A stretch of DNA of 64,000 bases, from positions 1-64,000 of the forward strand of contig DAIPWT010000011.1 in NCBI GenBank assembly GCA_036783645.1, written 5' to 3'. Within the stretch, counting starts at the first letter, position 1; each line of letters starts with the position of its first letter. Under the pieces are notes generated by a model. The model was not told the DNA's origin. It made no database searches and worked only from the letters and a program-made list of their open reading frames with translations. The position numbers and the translations under genes were made by a program. Positions 9,322-16,511 of this stretch are shown here, one piece after another. Origin of the DNA: UBA4732 sp002404095 (lineage in GTDB: Bacteria; Planctomycetota; Planctomycetia; Gemmatales; Gemmataceae).

Positions 9322-9515
9322 GCATTGAAAACCGACGCCAGCTGGAGAACACGCGGGTGAAACTCCAAGAGTTGGAGCAACTCTACGCGAAAACCCGGCA
9401 AGGCCCGGCGATGAGCGAGCATGTTCGAGAACTGACTTTGCGCTCACTCAAGAAACGGATCAATCAGTTCAAAGAAGAGATCCTTCGGTTCGAGGCTTGT
9501 GTACGACTGCACTGA
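9318..9515 (+). CDS. Small coiled-coil protein coupled to the nucleotidyltransferase
   Basis: This 65-residue protein (MSIENRRQLENTRVKL...) is charged and helical throughout, with heptad-like Leu/Ile spacing and no signal peptide. It starts on the ATGA overlap with the upstream gene, which decides the start codon. I do not recognise an enzymatic motif. Its size and coupling suggest that it binds or controls the nucleotidyltransferase-like partner. An attC-like sequence follows directly after its stop codon. Confidence 0.65.
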   Translation: MSIENRRQLENTRVKLQELEQLYAKTRQGPAMSEHVRELTLRSLKKRINQFKEEILRFEACVRLH

Positions 9516-9616
9516 ACCCGCCGAACCAGGCGGTGCATCTGACCGGAGCCGCGTTACGGTATTGCGCGCTATCAAGCTCTTGCAGCAGCCCCGGCAGGTG
9601 AGCTGTGGCGTTAGGG
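9516..9616 (+). repeat. attC-like site after the coiled-coil gene
   Basis: Directly after the stop lies a region with inner arms CATCTGACCGG (9536-9546) and CCGGCAGGTG (9591-9600). They pair with one extra unpaired A, like the extrahelical base of integron attC sites. It ends in GTTAGGG (9610-9616), one base from the attC core GTTAGGC. The 5' outer box (GCCGAAC) is imperfect. No integron integrase is present. Confidence 0.4.
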
Positions 9617-9644
9617 GTCACGATTGCTTTCCCAAGTTTGTAGG

Positions 9645-9683
9645 CTCCTCAGCCCCCGCCGCTGCTGAGCGGGGTCGTTAGGC
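9645..9683 (+). repeat. Second attC-like half site
   Basis: CTCAGC (9648-9653) and GCTGAG (9664-9669) form a small stem, followed closely by a perfect core word GTTAGGC at 9677-9683, 38 bp before the ankyrin gene start. It is shorter than a standard attC site, so it may be a remnant. Confidence 0.3.
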
Positions 9684-9720
9684 GGCTGCACATTAACATC
9701 CTGACCGTGGAAATGAGTAC

Positions 9721-10257
9721 ATGCAGTACATCGATACGGAAGAGCCCGTCGCCGTCGCTGTAGTCGAGGCCATACACACCGGGGATCTCTCGACGCTAAA
9801 GCGGCTGCTGACCGAGAATCCGGACGTGGCCCTGGCGAGGCTCGGAGATGCTAACCCTAATGGGATGTCGCGCACGCTGTTGCGTGTCGCGACGGACTGG
9901 CCGGGCCACTTTCCGAATGGTGCAGAGTCCGTTGCGGCGTTAATCGAAGCGGGCGCCGAGGTCAATGCCCGATTCAGCGGCCCTCACACGGAAACCCCTT
10001 TGCATTGGGCCGCCAGCAGTAACGATATCGCAGTACTCGACGCACTTCTCGACGCCGGGGCGGACATCGAAGCACCGGGCGCCGTCATAGCCGGAGGGCC
10101 GCCGCTCGCGGACGCGACTGCGTTCGGCAATTGGGAGGCGGCACGACGGCTGGTTCAGCGCGGGGCGCATACCAGTTTCTTTCACGCCGTCCTTACCCCT
10201 TGGCCGGAGGTCAAACGGCGGGTGCGCGCCAGGCTGGAAGAGCGATCCGATGGTTAA
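9721..10257 (+). CDS. Ankyrin-repeat protein with an antitoxin-like tail
   Basis: This 178-residue cytoplasmic protein has two to three ankyrin repeats (VAALIEAGAEVNARF, TPLHWAASSNDIAVLDALLDAGADIEAP), normally a protein-binding scaffold. There is no signal peptide or transmembrane segment. The last ~18 residues (PWPEVKRRVRARLEE) are unlike an ankyrin repeat and resemble the C-terminal tail of addiction-module antitoxins, which usually precede a RelE/ParE toxin. The stop overlaps the toxin start by 8 nt, as antitoxin and toxin genes commonly do. A recombination that fused an ankyrin gene onto an antitoxin 3' end would explain this; it is inference. Confidence 0.75.
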   Translation: MQYIDTEEPVAVAVVEAIHTGDLSTLKRLLTENPDVALARLGDANPNGMSRTLLRVATDWPGHFPNGAESVAALIEAGAEVNARFSGPHTETPLHWAASSNDIAVLDALLDAGADIEAPGAVIAGGPPLADATAFGNWEAARRLVQRGAHTSFFHAVLTPWPEVKRRVRARLEERSDG

Positions 10258-10545
10258 GGCGTCGCTACACGCCGCCGCCGAAACCGAGTACGAGGCGGCG
10301 CCTTGGCATGGTATCTGGCCCGCAGCCCACGAGCGGCCGCCCGGTTCGAGGCGGCTGCCGAACGAGCCGTGTCGTTCATCGAGTCGTTCCCCGAAGCGTG
10401 CCCATTATGCGACAACCGGCACCGGCGCTGTGCGCTGCGGCGTTATCCGTATGGGCTGATCTATCGGCTGGATGGGGACAGAGTGCGGGTAGTCGCCGTG
10501 GCACACGACCGACAGCTACCGGGGTACTGGTCCGATCGCGTCTAA
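10250..10545 (+). pseudogene. RelE/ParE-family toxin, frameshifted
   Basis: ATG 10250 opens MVKASLHAAAETEYEAA, the usual RelE/ParE N-terminus. After base ~10300 that frame loses similarity. The neighbouring frame from TTG 10303 gives AWYLARSPRAAARFEAAAE and ends with RRYPYGLIYRLDGDRVRVVAVAHD, the classic toxin core and C-terminus. Joining the two gives a normal ~97-residue RelE/ParE protein, so the gene is broken by a one-base loss (or two-base gain) at about 10300-10303. RelE/ParE toxins act as mRNA interferases or gyrase poisons. As read, this copy is inactive unless the shift is a sequencing error. Confidence 0.7.
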
Positions 10546-10700
10546 TGAGGCGCTGCATCTGGTGTGCAGGCATTCTTGCAGGAAGCCAAACACTTACTAT
10601 GACTAAGCAGTTTTGCAACGGGCGCATCGTGAAACGGCGACAGCGTCAAGTGGGCGTATACCAGGATATTCGTGTCAATAAAGACCTTATCAGACGGCAT
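10542..10700 (-). pseudogene. Truncated VapC-type PIN-domain toxin
   Basis: The minus-strand frame starts at ATG 10700, overlapping the stop of the upstream antitoxin gene (TGA at 10690-10692). It begins MPSDKVFIDTNILVYAHL, the first strand of a PIN domain with its first catalytic Asp in DTNILVYA. Homology stops after about 27 residues; the remainder is unrelated and ends at 10542, inside the end of the RelE gene. An intact VapC would be ~130 residues, so most of the nuclease, including the other acidic residues, is missing. Confidence 0.7.
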
Positions 10701-10914
10701 CGCCATAGAGGTCTTCTCTTCGGAACGTCAAGGAATCTGACACAAGCCCGACGGGATAATTCGAGAATGGCAACGCCGGGCGTTCCGCCTCGGCCAGCGC
10801 TGATTCGTCGATGACCACCACGACATGATGCTCCCCTACCGAAACGCCGGGGGGCAATTGCACGACCAACATCCGGTCGGGTCCGACGACGGTCGTCGCC
10901 TCCACAGTTTTCAT
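10690..10914 (-). CDS. VapB-like antitoxin of a VapBC pair
   Basis: This 74-residue protein begins MKTVEATTVVGPDRMLVVQLP and ends LTFRREDLYGDAV, a pattern I recognise from antitoxins that sit directly before PIN toxins. AAGGAG lies 7 nt before ATG 10914. Its stop overlaps the start of the PIN gene, the standard VapBC arrangement. Because the toxin is truncated, the antitoxin is probably an orphan, which could still neutralise related toxins elsewhere. Confidence 0.7.
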   Translation of the reverse strand: MKTVEATTVVGPDRMLVVQLPPGVSVGEHHVVVVIDESALAEAERPALPFSNYPVGLVSDSLTFRREDLYGDAV

Positions 10915-10953
10915 TCGCTTCTCCTTTCAGCGAAAAGCCCGACTTGCCGGCGT

Positions 10954-11454
10954 TCAAATCGGCAGATGCCGCAGCACGTCCAACGAGCTAATGACGCCGA
11001 CCAAGGCCCGGTCGTCGTCCACCACGAAAAGCTGATGCACTTTCATCGCCAGCATCTCCTCCACGACCTTGGCGGCCGTCGTCCGCAGGCCGACCGTGAA
11101 CACCATCGGCGTCATGATGTCGCGCACCTTCGTGGGGTCCACCACTTCGACGGAGAACCCTTCATGGGCGGCGCGGCGCGGCGCGTCCTCCCAGTCTTCG
11201 TTGTCGGTCAGCGTGGCGTGACGCACCTGTTCGCGCTCGTGGACGAGGATGTCGCCGCGGCTGAGTACGCCGACGGGCCGGCCGGCGTCGTCGATCACCG
11301 GCGCGGCCGTGATGCTGCGGTCGGTCAGCAGCGCGATCGCCTCTTGAACGGAGACTCCCTGATAAAGCGACACCGGATTGGCGGACATCAAGTCCTCGGC
11401 CGTCGCCTGGGCCAGCGTCATTCGCTTCGTCGTCGGGGGCGGTGTGTGGTTCAT
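10954..11454 (-). CDS. Protein with paired CBS domains
   Basis: This 166-residue protein consists of two CBS motifs: AEDLMSANPVSLYQGVSVQEAIALL (about 14-38) with ITAAPVIDDAGRPVGVLSRGDIL, and VRDIMTPMVFTVGLRTTAAKVVEEML with VHQLFVVDDDRALVGVISSLDVL near the C-terminus. A tandem CBS pair binds adenine nucleotides and acts as an energy-sensing module; there is no attached enzyme domain. ATG 11454 is preferred because GGAG lies about 12 nt upstream; a longer start at 11475 is possible. It is divergent from the BON gene, with about 260 bp between the starts. Confidence 0.9.
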   Translation of the reverse strand: MNHTPPPTTKRMTLAQATAEDLMSANPVSLYQGVSVQEAIALLTDRSITAAPVIDDAGRPVGVLSRGDILVHEREQVRHATLTDNEDWEDAPRRAAHEGFSVEVVDPTKVRDIMTPMVFTVGLRTTAAKVVEEMLAMKVHQLFVVDDDRALVGVISSLDVLRHLPI

Positions 11455-11711
11455 GGGTCTCGCTCCTGGCGCCATCGGATGGGCTGATGGTTAGTTTATC
11501 TCAGAAATATCGCAGTACCAGCAAAATCTTGTCGGGCGTGCCGATGCGGTAAACTTTTCCCGCCGTGCCATGTGGCGCGAATCCGCGTCGGGCGCGGCCT
11601 TTCCAAGAATAGGAAACGGACAAATGACGCTCTGAACGTTTGACCCGCCATTTACCATCGGCAATAGTTAGCCGTCGCCCGCTCACCGCACAGCGTCAGG
11701 AGGATGTTGCC

Positions 11712-12500
11712 GTGACCTTCCGTTCTCGATCCTTGTTGGCTGCAGCGCTGGGGGTGTGCGTGGCGCATTCCCCGCTCGCGCTGGCCGCCGCGCCGACGGC
11801 CGAACCGCAGCGGATAGGATTTCACGCCGGCGAAGCTCTGCCGGCCGCCACTTCGCAAAATCAACAAACCGCCGATATTATCGCCAGTCAACTGCGCCAG
11901 AGCGCGGAGTTGCACGGTTACGATGTCAGCGTGGCATTCCAGAACGGCGTGGCCCGGCTGACCGGCTCCGTCGCCGACCAGCCGCAACGCGAGGAAGTGC
12001 TGCGTATTGTTCAAGGCGCGCCCGGCGTCGAGCGCGTGTTGGATCGCATGAACTTGGCGGGCGGCGTGACCCCCGTTCGCGCCGAAGAGCCGCCGCTCGT
12101 TCCGCCGCCTGCACCGATCATTCCGGCGCCGACTCCGGAACCGGTGGCTGCCCCGCGAAACGACGGCCCTCCAATCGGTGCGCCGCCCGGCGCTCTTCCC
12201 GGCGGGCCGGGAGTCGAGCCGGTTCCGGTCTTCCAGGCGCCCGCACCGTCGCCCTACGACCTTAATCCGCCCAGGATGCCGCCCTACGCTTGGCCGACCT
12301 ACGCCCCGTACAACAACTACTCGCGCGTAGCCTACCCGCTGGACTATCCCTACAACGCCTTTCCGTTCATCGGGCCGAACTACCCTTTCCCGAAAGTGCC
12401 GCTCGGCTGGCGCTCGGTGAAACTGGAGTTTGACGATGGCTATTGGTGGTTTAGCAAGACGGCGACCAAATACAACTGGTGGCACCTGCGCTACTGGTAA
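11712..12500 (+). CDS. Secreted BON-domain protein
   Basis: GTG 11712 has AGGAGG 8 nt upstream and starts a clear signal peptide (FRSRSLLAAALGVCVAHSPLALA). The 262-residue protein has a BON domain at about 45-110 (IIASQLRQSAELHGYDVSVAFQNGVARLTGSV), a proline-rich linker (~115-195) and an aromatic tail rich in Trp and Tyr (GYWWFSKTATKYNWWHLRYW). BON domains bind membranes or lipids in the periplasm. The Pro/Tyr-rich end suggests wall or outer-membrane association. A TTG start at 11640 is less likely because it lacks a binding site. Confidence 0.85.
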   Translation: MTFRSRSLLAAALGVCVAHSPLALAAAPTAEPQRIGFHAGEALPAATSQNQQTADIIASQLRQSAELHGYDVSVAFQNGVARLTGSVADQPQREEVLRIVQGAPGVERVLDRMNLAGGVTPVRAEEPPLVPPPAPIIPAPTPEPVAAPRNDGPPIGAPPGALPGGPGVEPVPVFQAPAPSPYDLNPPRMPPYAWPTYAPYNNYSRVAYPLDYPYNAFPFIGPNYPFPKVPLGWRSVKLEFDDGYWWFSKTATKYNWWHLRYW

Positions 12501-12511
12501 CAGAAGCACCC

Positions 12512-13195
12512 TTAGTCATGCTTCATCGACCGCGGCCTCTCGGGGCCGCGGTCGAGTCGTTTACGGAGAGTCTCCAACTCGCCGAAGTCGAGGACGTGAT
12601 CTTCCGCGATCACGCAACAGCGATATTTCCGCCATTTCCGAGTGTGGATGACGTTGACGCCGGCCGCGTCCTCCGAGAAGGCCGGCAGAACGATTCTTTC
12701 TTCTCCCACCAGATAGCAGGGACCGCCGACGCGGCTCGACCAACGCACGCGCGGATGTTCGTGACCGTGGACCACCGGGCCGTCCGGCAAACGGCCGTCG
12801 CCGTGGACCACGCGCCAGCGCCCCACCATGCAACCATCGGGATGGATGGGCAGGCCGTGAGGGGTGTTGGCGAGGTCGCGATCATGGTTTCCGGGAACGA
12901 CGGCCGACTCGACTCCGGCCGCGATCAGCCAGGAAGCCAGTTCCGCGGCAAGGTCGGCGTTGACGCCGGCCTCGAAGAGATCGCCGGCGATTACTACCCG
13001 CTGAATGGTTTGAGTAAAAAGCACTTGGCGGAGCGGCGCCAGGATCAGCGTCAAGTCGGCCGGCGGCACGGCTTCGCCGTCGCGGCGGCGGGCGTCGTTG
13101 TAGCCGAGGTGCAGGTCCGCCAGGACGGCCGTCGCGGTCGGCAGATGGACGGCGATACGCGCGGGTGTTAGCAGCCATTCGTTGTGGACGAGCAT
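12512..13195 (-). CDS. pdeM: Ligase-associated-type metallophosphoesterase (PdeM-like)
   Basis: This 227-residue protein has calcineurin-like phosphoesterase motifs: ADLHLGY (D-x-H), VIAGDLFEAG (GD), VVPGNHDRDL (GNHD) and VHGHEHPRV (GH). This is the pattern of the PdeM/COG1407 family, which in many bacteria is encoded with an Lhr-like helicase in a DNA damage response group. The same pairing is seen here, as the helicase lies upstream on the same strand with one small gene between. ATG 13195 is preferred to the GTG at 13228, which would place the first codons inside a 41-bp inverted-repeat arm. The precise nuclease or phosphodiesterase substrate is unknown. Confidence 0.85.
   Translation of the reverse strand: MLVHNEWLLTPARIAVHLPTATAVLADLHLGYNDARRRDGEAVPPADLTLILAPLRQVLFTQTIQRVVIAGDLFEAGVNADLAAELASWLIAAGVESAVVPGNHDRDLANTPHGLPIHPDGCMVGRWRVVHGDGRLPDGPVVHGHEHPRVRWSSRVGGPCYLVGEERIVLPAFSEDAAGVNVIHTRKWRKYRCCVIAEDHVLDFGELETLRKRLDRGPERPRSMKHD
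12527..12554. terminator. Strong GC hairpin at the convergent end of the BON and phosphoesterase genes
   Basis: CGACCGCGGCC (12527-12537) pairs perfectly with GGCCGCGGTCG (12544-12554) around a 6-nt loop, 27 nt after the BON gene stop. It lies inside the last codons of the minus-strand phosphoesterase gene. There is no T-run, so termination is only a possibility. Confidence 0.35.
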
Positions 13196-13203
13196 GGTAG
13201 TCA

Positions 13204-13343
13204 CCCCCGGGTTCACGAGTACGTTCACCCGGGGCTTTATTCCAATCGCACCAGGTGCTCAATATGCCGACCGGTCCTTATTTTGAAGCCCCTTCGGGCG
13301 ACTGGAATAAAGCCCCGGGTGAACGTACTCGTGAACCCGGGGG
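13204..13343. repeat. 41-bp perfect inverted repeat before the PdeM-like gene
   Basis: The arm at 13204-13244 is the exact reverse complement of 13303-13343, with 58 bp between. Each arm also contains an internal palindrome (CCGGGT...ACCCGG). The left arm ends 8 bp before the PdeM-like start codon, so a transcript from the upstream genes would fold directly in front of its ribosome-binding site. It may be a dispersed repeat; no second copy is in the window. Confidence 0.9.
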
Positions 13344-13383
13344 GCGAGAGCCTTACGCACAGTGGTTCGTTTAATGAAAGCAT

Positions 13384-13797
13384 CTACAGGAGGCTCGACA
13401 CGGTGATTGCTCGCGTGGAAAAGACGGTTGCCGCTTCATAGAGAACCATTCCTTTCTCCGTCACCTCACGCAAAAACCAGTCGTCGTCACTCACGCCGCG
13501 CTCTATCTGTTTGGGCGTTCGCACCATCAGGTCGAATGAAAACGGCGGCTCGAACGCCAGATCGATACGGATGGCCTGATCTATCACGTTCCTGGCCCGC
13601 ATAATCACCATCAAATCGACGTCGCTTTCCGAGTGCGGCTTTCCATAGGCATAGGAGCCGAAAAGAATGATCTTTTCGGGCCGAAAGCGCTCGGCAATCT
13701 GGCGCGCGAAGCGACGAATCGCCGTCATCGGGATGTTCGGCGACGGGTAGCGGTACGGCTGGACATACACGGCGGGAGTGGTGGGTTTCTTGGCCAT
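13384..13797 (-). CDS. MNT-type nucleotidyltransferase domain protein
   Basis: This 137-residue protein has the minimal nucleotidyltransferase motif LFGSYAYGKPHSESDVDLMVI (GS followed by D-x-D, around residues 47-62). Such proteins are usually the antitoxin half of HEPN/MNT modules, adding AMP to the HEPN toxin. Here no HEPN gene follows. The last ~18 residues (VFSTRAITVSSLL) look unrelated, as if the 3' neighbour was lost and the frame now runs into flanking DNA ending near the inverted repeat. ATG 13797 is 4 bp past the helicase stop, so it is co-transcribed with the helicase. Confidence 0.8.
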   Translation of the reverse strand: MAKKPTTPAVYVQPYRYPSPNIPMTAIRRFARQIAERFRPEKIILFGSYAYGKPHSESDVDLMVIMRARNVIDQAIRIDLAFEPPFSFDLMVRTPKQIERGVSDDDWFLREVTEKGMVLYEAATVFSTRAITVSSLL

Positions 13798-13801
13798 AAT
13801 G

Positions 13802-16393
13802 TCATTGTACAGGCGTCGGTTCGCCCGTGAGAGCCGCGTGCAACTTCCGCAGCGCTTCCGCTGGCGATTCCACGGGATCGGCCGGCCCTTCCGCCGCCTG
13901 CGTCCAGCCCTCGGCGAACGGCGACGGCCTCGCCAATCGCCGACAGCGGATCGGTCGTCGCGCCGCTTCCTCGACATATTCCCGCGCCGCTGCCGCGTCG
14001 CACAGGTCCGCGCGCACCTCGCGCTCCGCCTGGCGCAGCAGGAGAAAATCGGGGTCACGCGCCTGCACCTGATTGAACAGCCGCCGCTCGCCCCAATCGC
14101 GCCCGCCCACGCGACGGCCGTTGCCCAGCGGATTCCGCAGCAGCATTAAGCCAGTCAACGCCACTTGGCCGAAACGCTGCTTCAAGGCCGGCCCTTCCGC
14201 GAGGGCCGCGTCCAGGTCGGCATCGAATCGGTTCGCCTCCAAAATCGCGCGCACCGCCGCTGACGGATCATCCAGTTCCTCGTACAGGCGAAGGGCAAAA
14301 CCCAGGTCGGCTACGACCGCCGCCGCCCGAACTCCAGCCCGCGCCAGCCTATGCACGACGACGCGCGCCAAGGCGTCGTTGCCCTTGCGGTTCATCGGCG
14401 TGTGTAGATAATAGTCCGCGCCTTGGTCGGACAGGACTTCCTCGATTAAGAGCATTGTGCCATCGGGAATCTCGCTGACGCATTCCTGACGCTGAAAATA
14501 CGCCATGAGCAACGTCGCCGCGTCGTCCACGAGGGCGTATTCGCTTCGCAACAACTCGGCCAGCGCCGTCGGGCCGTCGCGCAACGCCTCCGCCGCTTGC
14601 ACTCGCAATAGGAACAGCCGACGGGCCAGTTCCGTGGATAACGGCAAGCCGTCGCCGCCCCAGCGCGGCGTTGCCGGACGACCGGGCGTTTCGTCCACGA
14701 TCAGCGTCGTCCCCTCACGGCGACGGAACTCCAAGCAACGGCCGTCGAGAAGAAAGCGGTCGCCCGCCTGTAAGCGATCCGCGAACGATTGATCCACATC
14801 GCCCACTTCGGTTTGGGTTGGGTCCGCGCTCCCCTTCGGGTCGCGGCTAAACGGGTTCGACGCCATTACCACGGCGCGATCTTCCGCGAGGATTGTGCCG
14901 AAGTTGCGCCGTAACAGACGCGCGGTGCGGTCGTTGCAAATCGAGAAACCGTCGGCATCGCCGCGCAGGCGCGGCGGCAGCCACGGCCGGCCGTCTCGGT
15001 GGATACCGTGAAGATACGCTAACGCGTTGTCGAAATCTACCCTTGGCAGATCGTGATAGGGGTAAGAGCGGCGCACCAGCGCGAACGCCTCATCGGCCGA
15101 CCAGGTTGCCGCCGCGGCCATGCCCGCGAGCTGCTGACATAGCACATCAAGCGGATGCGCCGGCACGCGCAACGGCTCACACTGTGCCGTCCGCCCCGAT
15201 GCGCTGGTGACGACGGCCTCCAACAATTCCGCTGCCGACGACGTGAACACCAATCCGCGCCGCACTCGTCCCGGACCGTGGCCGGCCCGGCCGACGCGCT
15301 GCAACAGCCGGACCACGCCGCCGGGCGGATGCACCAGAACCACCAGATCGACCGAGCCGACGTCGATGCCGAGTTCCAGGCTGGTGCTGCAAACCACCGC
15401 TCGCAATAGGCCCTGTTTGAACCGCCCTTCCACCTCGCGGCGCCGGTTCGCCGCCACCGACGAATGATGAACCGCTATCTGATCGTCCCACGCCGGCAGC
15501 CGTTGACGCAGCGCCCAGGCCACGCGCTCGGCCAAGCGGCGCGTATTGCTGAAGATCAAAGTGGAACGACAGGCGCGCAGCTCCGGCGTGAGCCGACGGA
15601 GCAGATCGGCCATGAACGCGGGGCCGTCGGCCAGCGGCACAACCCGTAGTTCCAACGGCGAATCTTCGCGCACATCCGCGATGGCACAAGATCGATTTAT
15701 CCCGGTCAGGAAGTTGGCGGCCTCGGTCAGCGGCGCCGCCGTCGCGGATAGGCCGATGCGTTGCAGCGATCCCGACGCCAAGGCCGACAGTCGTTCCAGG
15801 CTGAGGGCGAGGTCGGCGCCGCGTTTCGTCGGCGCCAGGGCGTGAACCTCATCGACGACGATCCAATTCAGCCCGGCGAAAACGGGCAGCAACGACGCCT
15901 GACTGAGCAATACCGCCAGGCTTTCCGGCGTCGTTAGAAGTATCTCCGGCGGATCACAGCGCAACGCCTGACGTTCCGGCCCTGGCGTATCGCCGGTGCG
16001 CACACCTAGACGAGGTAGCGTTGCGCCTTCGGGAAGAAACACGGCTAGGCCGTCGATACAAGCGGTGAGGTTGCGGAAAACGTCGTTGCAGAGCGCCTTG
16101 AGCGGGGCCATGTAAAGACAGCGGACGGACGCTCCCCGTATGTTTTCAGCGGGATCGAGGAGACGGCCGAGGATCGGTAAGAAAGCGGCCAGCGTTTTGC
16201 CGGCGCCGGTCGGTGCGCTGACGAGCAGATGACGGCCGGCCGCGAGTGTGGGCCATGCCAACCGTTGGGCCGTGGTCGGCGCGGCGAAATGCTGGCAGAA
16301 CCAGGATGCGGCCGGCGGCGCGAGCGCGGCCAGCGCCGCCTCCGCGGCGACGGGGTGCGTGAGCGTTTCCTGGCGGTCGGCGTGGCGTTCCAT
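13802..16393 (-). CDS. Lhr-like DEXH-box helicase, ligase-associated type
   Basis: This 863-residue protein is a superfamily 2 helicase of the Lhr-core kind, probably unwinding DNA in repair. It has Walker A APTGAGKT (about 60-67), DEVH at 181-184, LGIDVGSVDLVVLVHPPG, and QRVGRAGHGPGRVRRG (motif VI), followed by the winged-helix and C-terminal domains. It lies upstream of the PdeM-like gene, its usual partner. ATG 16393 starts the conserved region; the longer frame to 16564 would overlap the divergent LRR gene start. A 29-bp piece of a palindromic repeat lies inside the coding region (14825-14853) and is read as PFSRDPKGSA without breaking the frame. Confidence 0.9.
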   Translation of the reverse strand: MERHADRQETLTHPVAAEAALAALAPPAASWFCQHFAAPTTAQRLAWPTLAAGRHLLVSAPTGAGKTLAAFLPILGRLLDPAENIRGASVRCLYMAPLKALCNDVFRNLTACIDGLAVFLPEGATLPRLGVRTGDTPGPERQALRCDPPEILLTTPESLAVLLSQASLLPVFAGLNWIVVDEVHALAPTKRGADLALSLERLSALASGSLQRIGLSATAAPLTEAANFLTGINRSCAIADVREDSPLELRVVPLADGPAFMADLLRRLTPELRACRSTLIFSNTRRLAERVAWALRQRLPAWDDQIAVHHSSVAANRRREVEGRFKQGLLRAVVCSTSLELGIDVGSVDLVVLVHPPGGVVRLLQRVGRAGHGPGRVRRGLVFTSSAAELLEAVVTSASGRTAQCEPLRVPAHPLDVLCQQLAGMAAAATWSADEAFALVRRSYPYHDLPRVDFDNALAYLHGIHRDGRPWLPPRLRGDADGFSICNDRTARLLRRNFGTILAEDRAVVMASNPFSRDPKGSADPTQTEVGDVDQSFADRLQAGDRFLLDGRCLEFRRREGTTLIVDETPGRPATPRWGGDGLPLSTELARRLFLLRVQAAEALRDGPTALAELLRSEYALVDDAATLLMAYFQRQECVSEIPDGTMLLIEEVLSDQGADYYLHTPMNRKGNDALARVVVHRLARAGVRAAAVVADLGFALRLYEELDDPSAAVRAILEANRFDADLDAALAEGPALKQRFGQVALTGLMLLRNPLGNGRRVGGRDWGERRLFNQVQARDPDFLLLRQAEREVRADLCDAAAAREYVEEAARRPIRCRRLARPSPFAEGWTQAAEGPADPVESPAEALRKLHAALTGEPTPVQ
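14825..14853. repeat. Half copy of palindromic repeat family C inside the helicase gene
   Basis: This 29-bp segment (cgcgctccccttcgggtcgc...) matches the right arm of the intergenic palindrome at 27347-27417, apart from a base or two in the first part. In the helicase it encodes about 10 residues between two predicted strands of the C-terminal half and keeps the frame open. Confidence 0.7.
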
Positions 16394-16511
16394 CACGCGG
16401 TCATTGTATGAGGTGGCTATGCAGCGGCCGCGCTGGTAGAGTTGCGTCACCGCCCCGCGTCGGCCGGCGCTTCGCCGCCCGACCCGGTAAGGCTTCAGGG
16501 AGAGACCAACC

